Assembly: GCA_037367355.1 (NCBI GenBank) | Contig: CM074705.1 | Span: forward strand, 1,674,001-1,738,000 | Length of the DNA stretch: 64,000 bases | Reading direction: 5' to 3' | Source: Neoscytalidium dimidiatum | Taxonomy: Eukaryota > Ascomycota > Dothideomycetes > Botryosphaeriales > Botryosphaeriaceae | Part shown: piece after piece, positions 47,419-60,600 of the stretch | Layout: every line of letters begins with the position of its first letter | How positions within the stretch are numbered: position 1 is the first letter of the stretch | Position numbers and translations under genes: made by a program | Notes under the pieces: model-generated | What the model saw: only the letters and a program-made list of their open reading frames with translations | Databases searched by the model: none | What the model was told of the DNA's origin: nothing

Positions 47419-49232
47419 CTACAAGCCCATCCATACGGCCACTCCTAACGCGACAACCAGACCGAACACGCCGCTCTTACTGGGTACGTTTACCGGCCGC
47501 GCCGCTGCACTATCGCCATGAATGCCCAGCAGTTCGTCCTGCGTTGAGAAGGTGACATTCTGAGGGATGGTGGCGTTGAGGCAGTTGCCATTCTCGATGT
47601 CAAGGTTGGTCAGGTCGTTGGGCACCTTGAAGAACATGTATGATTGTTGATTTAGGTTCTTGAAGCCGGATGTGTCGTACGGAAACTTGTCGCCGTCGTC
47701 GGTCGCCGACGTGTTGCGGAGGAAAATGCATTGGACTTGATTCGGGTATTGCTTGGCCATTTGAGGGTAATCCTACGGTGAAGGGTTTGAACGTCAATTT
47801 GGAATGCATATGTTGGAAAGATGGAAATGCTCGCTTACTTTCATCACATCAGAGTTTGACGTGTCGGCGACAAGGACAAATTTCCGCTCCGGGAATGTTT
47901 GGAAGATTTTGTCCAGGAGGAACTTTCTAATGCTTAGGGTCGCATCCACATCAGAGAAATTTAGCGGGCCTGGTACAATCTCAACTCAGCTTCTCGTTCA
48001 AACAGGACTGCCAACGATGGATCGTGCTCTCAATGTCCAGTTCACCATGTCAGAGAAGATGTTACTTACGAGTATCAAAACTACCACCAGGGTACGTCTT
48101 GTAAATGAAATCCATGTAGTTCCTGGTCACCTGCTCCGGAGTAGTGGTCAGGTAGTGGAAATGCGTATTCGGCAACGATCTCGACCAATTGGCATAGATG
48201 TCGGGCATGTTCTCCCACTGCGTAAACGGACGCGCAAAAGAGTTTAGCAATCCCTCTTTCGGCTGGTAAATCTTAGTCACACGCAGAATATCGTCGATGT
48301 CGCTGACGATGGTGAGACCACGCGGCGGCACCAGGTATGCGGTCGCGTTGCCCAGGTCGCTGTTGTTGGCATAGACGTTCAGGCGTTGAACCTCCTCGGT
48401 AGCATTACCGGCGGTAAGACCACCGGTTGTATTGGCAATGGGCACGAAGGCGTCGAAGTCTCCCTCACCAGTTGTAGGGTACGGTAAGACGATCGTCTGA
48501 TTGCCGCCGGAAGGCGTGACAGCGCCACCACCTCCAGGCTCACCGTCGCCTCCTGCGCTGGGTGCCGGCTCGAGACTGAGCTGCACTGTTTCATTGCCTT
48601 GCTGCACGATGAATATCTCGGCGGTCAGGTTACGAGCCTGGTCTTGCTGGGAGGCGGGCAAGTCCTTGATGTCCGTGTCAATCAGAAAGACATTGGCTAA
48701 GTCGTTGAGTGTATCATTGCTGGTATTGGGCTGCTTATAGACATTGCCGTGGAAACGAACGTTCCAGCCCTGATCGGTCCAGTTGCCATAAGGAGGGATG
48801 TTGAGCACCTGGGTTGGCAGAGCGGCGAGCTGGTCGTCGCTGAGGCCGAGAGAGCTCTGAACAGCAGTACCAGACGGGAAGTTTTGGAAGAAGTTGGCGA
48901 CACCTGTAGCCTGGTATTAGCGCTCCGCGGGACAGTGGAATGACAGACATATGGCGTAACGACGTACCGCTAGCGACGTAGCTGGGAATGTTAGAACCCA
49001 GGGCAGTCAATGCCGAATCAACGCCGCTCTTGATGTCGTCAAGAAGGTCACGGCGGTCGTGGTAGGTACGAGTAGCTTCGTTGAGCGAGGGCGAGGGCGT
49101 AACGAGCGGACGGGCGGCGTCGATTGGACGCTGAGCTGCATGAAGGTCCCCGGTAGCAGCTGGAGCTGGGACGGCGGCAGCGAGGGTGTACGCGTCCAGG
49201 GCTGCGAGCAGCAAGATTGGCGTGCGGATCAT
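47419..49232 (-). CDS. Secreted or GPI-anchored App1-like (DUF2183) phosphatase
   Basis: Contains the App1 catalytic domain (HAD-like; yeast App1 is a Mg-dependent phosphatidate phosphatase). Exons (minus) are 49232-48968, 48903-48070, 47969-47839 and 47772-47419, all in phase, giving 527 residues. The HAD motif reads SDIDDIL with Asp290 and Asp292. Further family blocks are GLLNSFARPFTQW, YPGGSFDTRPLNFSDV and FVLVADTSNSDVM. Unlike yeast App1, this protein begins with a signal peptide (MIRTPILLLAALDAYTLAAA) and has several N-glycosylation sites. It ends in a small-residue segment followed by a hydrophobic tail (SGVFGLVVALGVAVWMGL), the pattern of a GPI-anchor signal. It should therefore act in the secretory path or at the cell surface. 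The catalytic type is known from the family; activity on extracellular lipid is inference. Confidence 0.88.
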
Positions 49233-50732
49233 GGTGTCTAGGCCGCAACGCGCAGACCACGGTGCTATCTCGATTGGAGCAGGATGTGGGGCGGAGGAGG
49301 GCTTGCAGCACCGCAGGCCTGAACAGCTTCCGCGCACGCGAATGGGCGTCGGCGATGCGGGGAAAGGCACAACTTGCAGAGGTGGAAAGCGACAGGAGTG
49401 ATTTGAGAAGAAAGGAAAAAAGGGAAAGACGACGAGAGGGCGGGTGTGACAAGGTGGGAGCAGCAGCAGCAGCTGGCGGCAGCAGCGGGCAGGGGTTGGT
49501 GGCGCCAGGCGGGCGGCTCCCCTTCCAGCGTCGATGCAAAACAGGGCCAACTTTCAGCATGACGTCAGCGGGCGACCTAGGCTGCTCAATGCGCGCCCGC
49601 CCGGCTGTAAGCTGCCGTCTTCCACCTGGCAGCCATTGGCGGCTTTTCCACCACACAGGCTGACGCCTGGGCGCCCCTCGCCGCCCGCCGTTTGCCAGCG
49701 CAGCTAGCACTCCTGCCTGCGGTTCCGCAACTCCTGCCAGCGAGGCCAATGGTTGCGGTCAAGATGAGCTTTTGGCGAGACGACGATCTGTGGAGACACC
49801 GCCGATCCGGACGATTTTGCCGCCCTACTGCTGCCCGCCTGATGAACTTCGAGCGAGCCGGACCCCGCGCTTACGCCCGCCGCTGTGCTGCACAATCCTT
49901 CGCTGAAACGCTATTTCTGGCCGCGGGGAACCATCGCTGCAGCTACGTCTCAGCCCGGCCGCGCTGCGCTTTACGCCATGTGCTCTGTTTGCTACACCGT
50001 CGCCCGGACGGACGATCGAAAGGGTCTATGGGACAGCTTTCGTTTCCGTCGTCGGGTCGCCGCCATGCTGATGCTTGTTTGGCTTCCTAAGCTCCCTAAG
50101 CCTCGGGACGCTTAGCCTTTTCGCGGAAGAAAGCCTTCGTCTTGGCTGCCACAACCGTTTACCGCTTCGAACGGACATAAATCCCTCAGGAAAGGGAAGC
50201 TAGTCGCTACCGTAGCGCCGACGCGGAATCGTCGCCGGCTAGGTGCAGAACATCGCTGCGCCCAGGCGGTCTTCTCTACCTCTGAGCGGTATACAGCCAA
50301 GAAGCAGGAACTCAATTCGGAACCATCTACAGCTCCGCGCTAGTGCGATTGTTCCAGATAGATTAATTCGGGCGTTCCCACTGAGAAGGCTCAAGACGTA
50401 CCGGCAAGGGGAACGGTTCGATCTATGGGCTGAAACTTTGGAAAAACATGCGAGAGCATCTCACGGCGGAAGGGTTCGATAAGATTCGTCAACACCGTCG
50501 TGTTTCATACTAGTTACAAAGAACAGTAACAGAGGGTAAAGACCGACTGATACTGAGCGCGGCTAACTGAACATAATGAAAACCAAAAGCCAGAAAAGCC
50601 AACCCGAGCGTAGGCAACATAGGCCAGTGAAGTGAGACTCGTAAACCACTTTTCCCATCCCCGTTCAAACCACTAGCGGAGGCGTCGATCTTCCAAGGAA
50701 GAGAGCCTCAACGCTATAACGAAGCTGACAGC
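49233..50732. other. Upstream region of App1-like gene and spacer to alcohol oxidase
   Basis: These 1.5 kb hold the App1-like promoter, with a TGACGTCA site, and the 3' UTR of alcohol oxidase. No additional gene is recognised. Confidence 0.5.
49560..49567. promoter_or_regulatory. Perfect CRE / Atf1-type site (TGACGTCA)
   Basis: Palindromic ATF/CREB consensus 328 bases upstream of the App1-like start codon. This is almost the same distance as the site upstream of the bli-3-like gene. Function is inferred from the motif only. Confidence 0.4.
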
Positions 50733-53010
50733 TTACAACCTGGAGAGATGGGTGATCTCTCTGGGTGCGTGGTAAGTCGGAACCTTCATGTCGAGAGCGG
50801 CGCCCGAGTATCCGAGATCCTCGCCGGTGAGAACGGCGCACTTCTCGCCAATGAGCAGGGCAGTCGAGTAGGTATTGCAGCCGACGTTGTCCGGACAGAT
50901 GGACAGGTCGGCAACCTTGAGGCCCTTGACGCCGTGCACGTTGAGGCGCTCGTCGACAACACCGTGCTTGACGATGCTGTTGCCGCCACGCGGCGCCATC
51001 GAACAAGTACCCAGCGAGTGCCACGTCGTCTCAACGTGACGCTTGACCCACTCCTCGACCGCCAGCAAGTCGTCCTTGGTATACTCCAAGTCGTCGCGAA
51101 CGGGCTGCGAGTGCGAGTTGATGTAGTTGGGAGAGGTTTCTTTCGCAGCCTCAAGTGGCCGGCTCCATGAGCCGTGCTGAATGCCAGCAGAGAGGTGATC
51201 TGGGCCAGCGTATTGCTTGGTGTTGGCCAAGTCAAGATCCTGAGCCTTCGCGGGCGAGTCGTATGCGAAGAAGGGGTGCATGGCCGTCACCTCACCGGCA
51301 TAGGCCTTCATACGGCGAGCGGTCTCACGGGACTTGATGTAGCCCCAGACCATCGGGGCCATATCCCTCTTATCATTCATGAAACCAGCATCGAAGTCAG
51401 GCGCCTCGTAGGGGTTCGGTGACACGATGTGCGTCGAGCCACGCGAGAACGGATACTCCAGGAAGTGGAACATGGTGAAGAACTTGCCCGGCGGCATGAG
51501 CATATGGTCACCGAACCACCCGGAGATGACCGAGTAGTGCATGACTGGCTTGTCAGGCTTATCCTTGAAGTAGCTCTCCCAGCCAGATCGGAATTCGGGG
51601 AAGGGCCAGGTATCAATCCACCGGAGTTCCTCTTCAGTGGGCCTGACCTTGACGCCAGCCTCGATACCATTGGTGGCCAGAGGACCGGTACCGTTGATAT
51701 TCCTGCAGTGCGTTAGGTTTCGAGGACAGCCGAATAATTACCGGAGTTGGGGAGTGCACATACCATTGATCGATAACTTTCTGCTGCACGATGGGATCAC
51801 CGCGGACGAAGTCATCGAACGACTCAGTCTCCGGAGTCGCCCGGTAGGGGGCGAATGTCAGGTAGTGGTCCTGGAAATTAAGACCAACACCCGGCAGGTT
51901 GACGAGTGGCTTGACGCCAGCCTTGCGCAGCTTCTCGGGGTCACCTATTGAGCTGTCAGTGGGTTGGGAATTAGAGAGGGGCGCACATGGTAAGCATTAC
52001 CAATGCCAGAGCGCTGAAGGATGAGCGGAGAGCTCAGAGTGCCGCCACTAACGATAATCTGCCGACGAGCCTTGTAGATCTTCGGCTGCTGCTTCTGCTT
52101 GGGATGCAATGGTTTGGCCGGAATAGTCTGGACACCGACCGCCTGGTCACCATCGAGAATAACCTTGTCCACCTTGGTGTTAACGACAAGGTGCAAGTTC
52201 TGGTGAACAGACCTCGTGCTGTGAATATAAGCGTGTGCCGAATCAGAGCGGCGGCCAGTATCGCTAAATGTAGGTTAGCATCTAGTTCAACCAGTTGAAC
52301 GTAGAGAAAGAGCGCACCGATTAATCCACTTCAGCCAGTGCTCGGCACCGTGACCAGTAACGAGATCCTGGAGATCGTCGGTAGTAGGGATGCCCTGGGA
52401 CTCGGTGGCACGAAGGAAATCTTGCATAATAGGATAGGTGTAGTTTCCAAAGGAGACCTTAATTGGACCCTCGAATCCATGGATGTCCCGGTTGTTGCCT
52501 GCGATGAATTAGAAGCACATTCGACAGTGAGAAATCGCAACGAAACCTACTAGCTCTCTGATAAGTCTCATGCTTCTTCATCAGTGGGATGAGTTCCTTG
52601 GTGGTCCACCCCTTGGCTTGGAAGTCGTCATAATCGGATGCCGAGGCGCGCGTATACATCATGAAGTTGATGCTGCTGCCGCCTCCCAGAACATTGGCAC
52701 ATGGGACAATGGCACGACGACCAGCAAGCCACTCAGACGGCCGCGAGTAGTAGAAGGATGCAGTCTTGCTGTCCAACTTCATGTTCTTAGGGTAGATACC
52801 CGGACGGAACACCCACGGGTCATTGAGGTTGCTCTCACCAGCCTCAATGAGCATCACCTGCAAATTGTGATCGAGGTTGGCCAACCGGCCAGCAACGACA
52901 CAACTGTTATCTCGTTAGATCATGGAACGGAATTTCGCTTTATGATGAGGAACTTACCCGCAGGAACCACCACCGCAGACGATGATATCAACCTCCTCTG
53001 GAATCGTCAT
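50733..53010 (-). CDS. aox1: Peroxisomal alcohol oxidase (GMC oxidoreductase)
   Basis: FAD-dependent oxidation of short-chain primary alcohols to aldehydes with hydrogen peroxide. Exons (minus) are 53010-52958, 52903-52551, 52498-52318, 52263-52001, 51944-51764 and 51702-50733, all in phase, giving 666 residues, like methylotrophic-yeast AOX (663). The FAD motif GGGSCG is at 13-18 and is split by the first intron. GMC signature 1 reads VLGGGSSINFMMYTRA. The C-terminal catalytic block WHSLGTCSM contains His572 (Pichia His567), and the partner Asn lies in GCNTYSTALLIGEK near residue 620. The protein ends in SRL, a good PTS1 peroxisome signal. In non-methylotrophic filamentous fungi such enzymes are linked to methanol released from pectin or lignin, or to other alcohols. 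The exact substrate here is inference. Confidence 0.93.
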
Positions 53011-54618
53011 CTTGGGCAGATACCAAATTAGATGTTGTTTGTTGGGGAAGGGAAAAGTGGGTTGACAGTCTCAGGCGAAGAATTGGTCAAGTTCAGCGCC
53101 TTAAGAACTTGTTAGAAATTGCAAGGAGGAGACAGGCAGGCGTATTTATCCCCTTCCTGACCCCGCTCAGTCGATCGTCGGCACAGAGGAAGGAAGCAGT
53201 GGCTGACGAGTCTCCGTTTTCGAGACTTGTGGACCCATGGGGCCGTTGCCCCCAAGAGCTCCAATGGTCTGGGCACCGCCGCCTGACGCGTGGGGCTCCT
53301 GCAAGTGACATGGGTTCTGATAATCGTATGGGCTATGCCTCCCCGCATGGTAGGCAAGGTTGGTGCCGGTCATGAGCATGGTGGACCCTCATTGGGAGCC
53401 AGGGGGTGGGAGCATCTCGGAGAGAGATTCCCTTAGTCCACTTGATACGTACCTAGCGGAGGGCGACCGGCAAGTTGCGGTTGGCGGACGGCTGAGTGGT
53501 TTTCTGGGCGGTTGGCGTGCGGAAGTAAAGGAGGTGGAGCAGATGCAGGCATCCCGCTGGGTGAATTAGCTCCGCTCGACACTTTCCCTTGTCGCATCTT
53601 CCGATGTCCAGGATGGATGGAAGATACATCTCCGCGTGCCCCAGCCCGTTACCGACTCGGCCGAACCCTCTTCAGAAGTGTTCATGTAGCCTGCGGGAAT
53701 TTGAAAAATGGTCCAAGGGAGGATTCGAAGCGGACGACACACCGGCGCACGATGACAACGGGATTAAGGAAAGTGCGGCGCGAGACAACACGTGGGCCGT
53801 AGGATGGCTCAAGATGGGGGCAGGGTACCATCCTCGCACATGGTACTTACGAGTACAAAGCCTCAATCGTGTCATGTTGCCTGCGGTGCTGCGCGTTTCC
53901 CCACACGCGTCGCTCGACGCTAGTGCGTCAACGTGGGAGGCCGCCGCCAGCCACCCGTCCCCGCTTACTTTATTTCCCCGCAAAACGCTAGGGGCCGCCC
54001 AAAGCCGCCGTTGGAAGCACCGGAAGAAAGCAGCTAACCTTCGTGGTGTCGAATCCGTCACAATCGGTCAAGAGGTCGCTCTGCGGATCACGTCGGGCGA
54101 GCGCGGTGTGTTGAGGTTGAGGGTTGGTCGGCGGCACTTCGATACAATAGCTTTGGCGCTGAAGTGTGGGGTAAAAGTTAATGCCTGCAGACAACGCGGG
54201 GAAAAATCCCTGTCGCCGCGCCCAAATCTGGCCATTGCGGATGCGCATGGAGTCCGGCGGTTGGGAACTGCGTTATCTCGAGTCAGTACCGAGCTGGCCT
54301 TCTGCAGCTTCCCTACCTCCTCAGCCTGCTTGGCGAGAACCACCCGCGAATCCCCAAGGCGAGCTCGAAGTCGAGATGCCAAAAGAACGTGAGGTTTTTG
54401 TCAGAAGGCAAGATTCACCCCGGAGTGAGCATCCCGTGACGTTCCTCTCTGCCGGGACGCCGGACGCGCGCGGCTAGCCCCTTACGTCGTCCGCTGCTCT
54501 CCACTGGCTCTCGGACGCCGGTGGATAGACCTTTAACCTTCGCCAATACGCCCGGACTGCCCTCGTATAGCTGTCGGCTGGTCGGGTTCCCCCCTTCTGA
54601 GGCGTGCAGCTACGAACG

Positions 54619-54630
54619 CCCCCCCCCCCC
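54619..54630. repeat. Poly-C run, 12 bases
   Basis: C homopolymer in non-coding sequence; also a place where base calling can be unreliable. Confidence 0.85.
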
Positions 54631-56518
54631 GGATCTTGCGGGTTCCATTTCAATATCCTCACAAACGTTGTACAGTGTACATTTCTGGGGCATGTCGTAT
54701 AACCGCATGTTGGTTCTTCTCCTGGTTCGCCCAAGGGTGGCACGTTGTGCATATGCACATTTCCCATGGTAATGGGATCTCTCCTCATCAATCCTGGCTG
54801 TCGGTCGAGAGAAGCTGTGAGCTTACATCAAGCGCGCTGCCCTCGCAATCCGTCCGTACCAGGCCTCGATAGACCGGTCAACCTGACAATCTGACGCCTC
54901 CGCCATGCTCAACCTCCGCGTCGCGTTGTTGGCCAAGCATTTCACCGGCAACGAGAAGCTGAGCTTTCCGGGGTTACCGCGGCCGCCACGAGAGAAAAGC
55001 GATACGGGGACCATTTGGGAGATTGGACCCCACTGACTGGGGGATCGCTGGTTGGCCCATGTAAGCTCTCCGCATGGGACGAACACGCACCGGAAACCAA
55101 GTCAAGCGGCACGCGGCCAGAAGCAGGGTCGTGGCCGTGATGCAGCCGGCGTCCGAAAGATGATAGACCTTTGCCTCTTTGTGAAACGCTTGCCGTCTCG
55201 CTGAATTGTGCAGCCGAAATAACGCACCAGCCGTGTCTGTGGCTGCAGGCCCATTTCTAGATATGCATGTGCAGCCTTCGGCGTATTGCGAGCTTGCACA
55301 GGCCTTTGATCCGGCGATACACAGCGGTAGACTCTTAATCATGCATGGATTGCCAACTTTTGCGTCTGTGCCGCACAAAGTCAACTATCCGGTAGCCCGT
55401 CAAAGAATTTCTGTATTCAAAAGTTAATTGCTGGGTGCTTATGAGTCGCGAAGGATACGTGGAGCCGAGATCATCGTAGATTTACAAGCTTTTTTGCACT
55501 CATGTCAAGCAGTAGCGGAGATACTTGCTTGTTAGGTCTCGGTGCCTGGAGACGTGTAAGGAGAATGGGTCATCTGCGCGCAGATCGCGGGCCACCTTGT
55601 ATTCAGAGTGCTGTTGATGGAAACAAAGACGACGTGGCTACAATTGTCCGTCCAATGAGTGGTGGACATGGGCATCATTAGAGCCGGATTATTTTCTGGC
55701 CTGCTGTGATGTGCGGCACACCCATGAGGTCTATCGGATCTCACCTTGCTAAGGGCGTCCAATGGGTGCCTGGGTCTTGGTGTGAGCTAGCGATCGCTAC
55801 CCTGCATTCTTCAAGCATACTGAACGGGAGGCAGAGACTATGATGGATCTCTAGCGCGAGTGGCTTGTTCGGCGTTACGGACCTTTGTTACGTTCCGAAT
55901 CAAGCCGTGGTTTTCCGTTGCATATGGTGCAGGGCCAGATAGGTGGAGAGGTTTGCGGCAGTGATTCCTACTGACTCCACACCGCATCCACTGATCTTCT
56001 CATTGCTCTGGTGCCTCAGGTCAGTCCTGCAAGTCACTTGGTATGAGGCTGAAGCGACATGTCCGCCCAGGAGATAGGTCGCAGCAGCTCACAGTCTTCG
56101 ATCCGAATATTCCCAGTGTTTGCAGGAATCGAAAATCGGCGACCTTCCTAATGCAGTTATGAGCTCGGTGAAAGCTCCTGTGTGCTGCCGATCACTTACT
56201 GGGCTATGCAATACCCCATAATTCGGCCCTTAGATCTGGAACCGGGGTAAAAGCAATGTGGCGTATTGTTGATAGCTTATGTGACTTGTCTTGTAAGCAG
56301 TCGCGAGAGTTGTAGGATGTTTGAGGAGATTGTCCTTCAAATTCTCAGGAGGAAGAGGGTCTCTTCCAGGATTTTTCATGATTCATCCAAGTTTTGGTGC
56401 ACTCGGTTTCAGTGTACTCTGCTGTCATCTTAGTTTAGGCTTTGAATGGGCACAAGTTGACTTTGTCACATCCTGTGTCAAAACTGAAAGCACCGAGTGT
56501 CCAGCCCTTCATCGGAGG

Positions 56519-56534
56519 TTTTTTTTTTTTTTTT
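56519..56534. repeat. Poly-T run, 16 bases
   Basis: T homopolymer in the intergenic region upstream of the DDHD lipase gene. Confidence 0.9.
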
Positions 56535-57632
56535 CCCTAAAGGTATCTGCAGTTCCATAACGTCCACGTGAAGCACAAGATAGTTGTCTTTCTGTCTGTC
56601 TAGGAGAGAATCTAGCTCTAACGACAAGAATTAGTATAGCAATTGAGCTGTTCGCGTCCTTATCCTATATTGCAGAACTCAGTAATTCTCGCTGAGCCGA
56701 GAAATTATGTTGAAGGAGAACCACAGGGCCCGCGGTGGACTTGCGAGTAGCTGTGGATTAATGCTCATTCTCAGGCCAGTGTGTGATAGGAAGTGATAAA
56801 ACGAGGTCCTGATGACGGCTGGAAGGGCATCGCGTATTCACAAAATTGAGCGATAATAGTTTAGACTTTCGACGCGGGCTTCCATTTCGAGAACAGATAG
56901 ACTGCATGGGATAGGGTTTCCTGCTACAGACAGCATCTTCAAGGATGGGGGCGATGTTTTGCGGCGGAAATGAAACGCCGCTGCACGGGGTGACGATGCA
57001 GCGAGGCGCGACGGCAAGACAGCTGATCCACAGTGTCTCAGATAGACCAGGCGCGAGAAGTGACCGAAGATGAGTTCGGAGGTGAGGAAATCGCAAACGA
57101 AAGAGCAGGACAGGCGAGCGAGGTAGGCGAGACTACGGGCTGGGATGGATGGCGACAGTTGGATTCCGGTGACCGAGAACCAGACACGACGTGCAGGAGT
57201 GGGAGTAAGGCGTGAGTTCGGCGAGAGCGGGCGCGGGGCCGGCGAGGCGTCGCGGTGCGGCTCCGGGCCGAGGGCAAGATGCATCGGGGCTCGGCGAGTA
57301 GGGCTGAGCTGGGGCGGAGGGGAACGCCATGTGTTTCCTGTGACGTTGTTCCTGTTTCGCTTGCAAGACCCTCCTGGTCCAGGCGTGCTGACCGCAATCG
57401 CTGCTCTCGTATAGCAGCTGAGCTCCTGGGCCCGTCCGCTCCCCACTGCACCAGCTTTCATTCTTCTACTAACTCCTGCATTTCTTTCACGTTGGCCCGC
57501 CGAGGCATCCCCGCCTACTTCCTCCATCATCTCAAGCGTCGCGCCCCCGCTCTCCCCGCCGACGCCCTCGTCAAGCAGGCTCAGACTTGGTTGACGAGGC
57601 TCCAGGCCCGCGAGGGCCCGCCCGGCGAGAGA

Positions 57633-60600
57633 ATGTCTGCGCCGGACGCGAAGTCTTCGGGCTCCTACCTCGCTGCGGGCATCAACGCCATCTCGCCCTG
57701 GGGCTCGAGGAACCAGACTCCTCAGACCCACCCCGCCCCCGATGCCGCCGACCAGCAGCCTCCCGAGCTCAATCTCACCCAGCAGAGCAGAGGCGCCGAT
57801 CATACCGTGACACATAGGCACCGTCTGAGTTTGAAGAAGTACCCGAGAGACTGTCCGCCGCTGAGCGTGCAGTGGTTCCACGCCGTCGATGTATGCGCGA
57901 CTCTGCCATCCCTGCTGCTGCATATCCGAGAGCGCCTGCTGAGAACCTGCAGATCCCTAAGCGTAAAGCTATAATATTCGCCGATAATGCGTCCAAACAG
58001 GACAAGCCTCCTCAGCCGAAGAAATGGAATCCTTTCTCTCCCGGCGATTCCCGTGCTATCGAAGCTACGTTTCAAAAGATTTGCGACGAAGCAGAGGAGG
58101 CTGAACGCAAGAAGCTACAGAACCAAGGCGGGGATGCTGCAGAGGCACAAAAAGACGAGCCACGTCAGTGGCAAATAAAAGAGCGTCACGTTCGCTGGGA
58201 GAGGTCAGAGCCAGATGGCCCGCTCAAGGCCAAGGTGCCGGTGAACGAGGACTTTCTTTTCGATGTGGACGTCGAGGAGCGAGAGCTTGCTCCTGCGTAC
58301 TGGATTGGCCCTGTATATGAAGTGCGACGAGGCACGTGGTTTTACCAAGGTATCTATCGGTGTTAGCAATCGGCGTTTTGGAAAATACTAACCACTTTAA
58401 CTAGAAAGCGCCACGACTCTTCGACCCTGTGACGAGAATTTGGCGACACAGCTGGAAGAGGGATATATCAAGATAAAGCCCTGGCGGTTCGCCAAGCATG
58501 ACCGCCCACGCGCTGGATCGCAACCCAAATCTCGACCGACCTCAATGCCACCTGGTGAAGATCCGAATAGATCATCCAAAGGCTTATCAAGATCCGCAAC
58601 CATTGCCTCGGGTCCAGCAGATGCAGCAAGTGAATCAGCTCCAGAGAGTTCCGGCCCTGAATCGAAGGAGGCTCCCGTACAAGAGCAGCCAAAGACCCAT
58701 CGACTTTTCGGAGCTCATATGAATTCTGTTGTCACTTACCAGGACTCCACTACCGCTTGGCTTCTCACCGATGATTTCCTGTCTCGTATGAGCAGTACCA
58801 TGTACCAACGCTTTGCTGGAGGTGGGCATTTTGCCGGCGTCAAACTCATACGGGGATTTGTGGATCTCAAAGCCGAGAAGGAGAAGGAGAAAGAGAAGGT
58901 CAAGAAAAAACCTGGAAAAGATGAGAAGGATGCAGAAACGGACGCCAAAGCGGAAACTCCGACAAAGGATGGATCGAAGCCCGCAGAGACTTCTTCGGGA
59001 GAGCAGAGTGACGCAGAAGAGACTCCGTCCGAAGCTCGTCGCCGAACACTGGAGCGCCAGATGTCGAATCTAATGGCTTCTGCTGACCCTGGAGATCTTG
59101 AGAAACAAGAGGAAGAGGTGCGCAAGCGTGCTGAACGAGAAATGAGAGAAGACTATAAGGAGCAAGAGGGCGAAGAACAGGGCCGCGAGATTGAGCATCT
59201 CTTGTTGGTCACACACGGGATTGGCCAGCGTTTGGGCATGAGAATGGAATCTGTGAACTTCGTCCACGATGTCAATACTCTCCGGAAAACGATGAAGTCT
59301 GTCTACGCCAATTCCGCGGATTTGCAGGCCCTGAATAGTGAGGTGGACCGACTGCCCAAGAACTGTCGCGTTCAGGTCCTGCCTATCGTCTGGCGACATC
59401 TCCTCGACTTCCCGAAGCAGAGTTTGAAACACAACAGACGCGAGTTTGATCTGGGAGACGCTCATTCTATCGAAGACGACGAATACCCTAGCCTTGAGGA
59501 TATCACCGTCGATGGAGTTCCCGCCGTACGGAATCTCATTACCGATCTTGCACTGGACGTTCTACTTTATCAGAGCCCTGCTTACAAGAGTCACATATCT
59601 CGAATTGTTGTTCGGGAATGCAACAGGATCTTCCAACTTTTCAAAGATCGCAATCCGAACTTCAATGGAAAAGTCAGCCTAGTGGGGCACTCTCTCGGCT
59701 CAGCCATCATGTTCGATCTTCTCTGCCAGCAGAAGGAAGAAAGGATACACGGGGAACGGTATAAACACCATCGTCGTGCAGATGATTTGAAACTGGATTT
59801 CGAGGTTGAGGACTTCTACGCCCTTGGTTCGCCAATTGGTCTCTTCCAGATGCTGAGCGGCAAAACTATAGCAGCCCGTCTCTCACAAAGCAAGCTACAT
59901 CCGGAAGCTCATCTTCCGACAGATGATCCTTTCTTAGGAGATTCCGCAGGGTCGTCCTCTTCTACAAAGGCAAGCCATTTTGAGATCACTACCTCGTCGC
60001 CAAAGTGCCAACGCATCTTCAACATCTTCCATCCCACAGATCCGATAAGTTATCGTCTCGAGCCTCTGATCTCCCCAGCAATGTCCTCTTTGAAACCGCA
60101 ACCACTTCCATACACCAAGAAAGGTATTTTCGGCGCTCCGGTTGCTCAAGGCCTTACCGGTATTGGAGCGCGTGTCGGTCAGAGCGTTTCTGGCTTATGG
60201 TCCAGTCTTAGCTCCGGCATCGCAAGCAGCTTGCTCAATCGCAGTCTTGGTCTTACAGCGGAAGATGCATCTAAACTTGGGAATCCTGTCCCAAGTCCAC
60301 AATCTCGTGGTCCTCTGTCTGCCGGCGCAGGCACCAACGTGTCTAGTGCAGTTGTCTCTCCGACTGCGCCTACGGCTCCGTCCTCCGAGAGCACGGGAGC
60401 TGCAGCAGAAGCAGCTAATATCAATGATAACAGGAAACGCAAATTGGCACAGAGCCAGCAGGGCAGCTCCACGGATCCCACGACCACCCCAACAAAAGTA
60501 GAAGCTGGCGAGGATGGCCAGCACCCACCGACGCTAATTGATTCGGAGTTGGAGACGTTGTACTCAGGCTTCCAGAAGCGGCGTGAGAGCCAGCGTAGCG

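Larger units (their letters stand above)
53011..57632. other. 4.6 kb divergent region, alcohol oxidase / DDHD lipase
   Basis: I recognise no gene. The longest plus frame (53589-54392, 267 codons) shows no domain or transmembrane pattern and no homology I know. The minus frame at 56838-57923 is mostly antisense to the DDHD gene and its leader. The stretch from 55.4 to 56.8 kb has only short frames. The last 500 bases probably include the DDHD promoter and leader. Confidence 0.45.

Noticed and set aside
36866..53010. Possible secondary-metabolite gene cluster (transporter, regulator, oxidoreductase)
   Set aside because: No polyketide synthase, NRPS, terpene cyclase or other core enzyme lies between; the genes between are mitochondrial SCOT and a phosphatase.
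53589..54392. 267-codon plus-strand frame downstream of the alcohol oxidase start
   Set aside because: No conserved motif, signal peptide or membrane pattern; opposite-strand frames overlap it.
56838..57923. 361-codon minus-strand frame upstream of and antisense to the DDHD gene
   Set aside because: Partly antisense to DDHD exon 1, low complexity, no recognisable domain.
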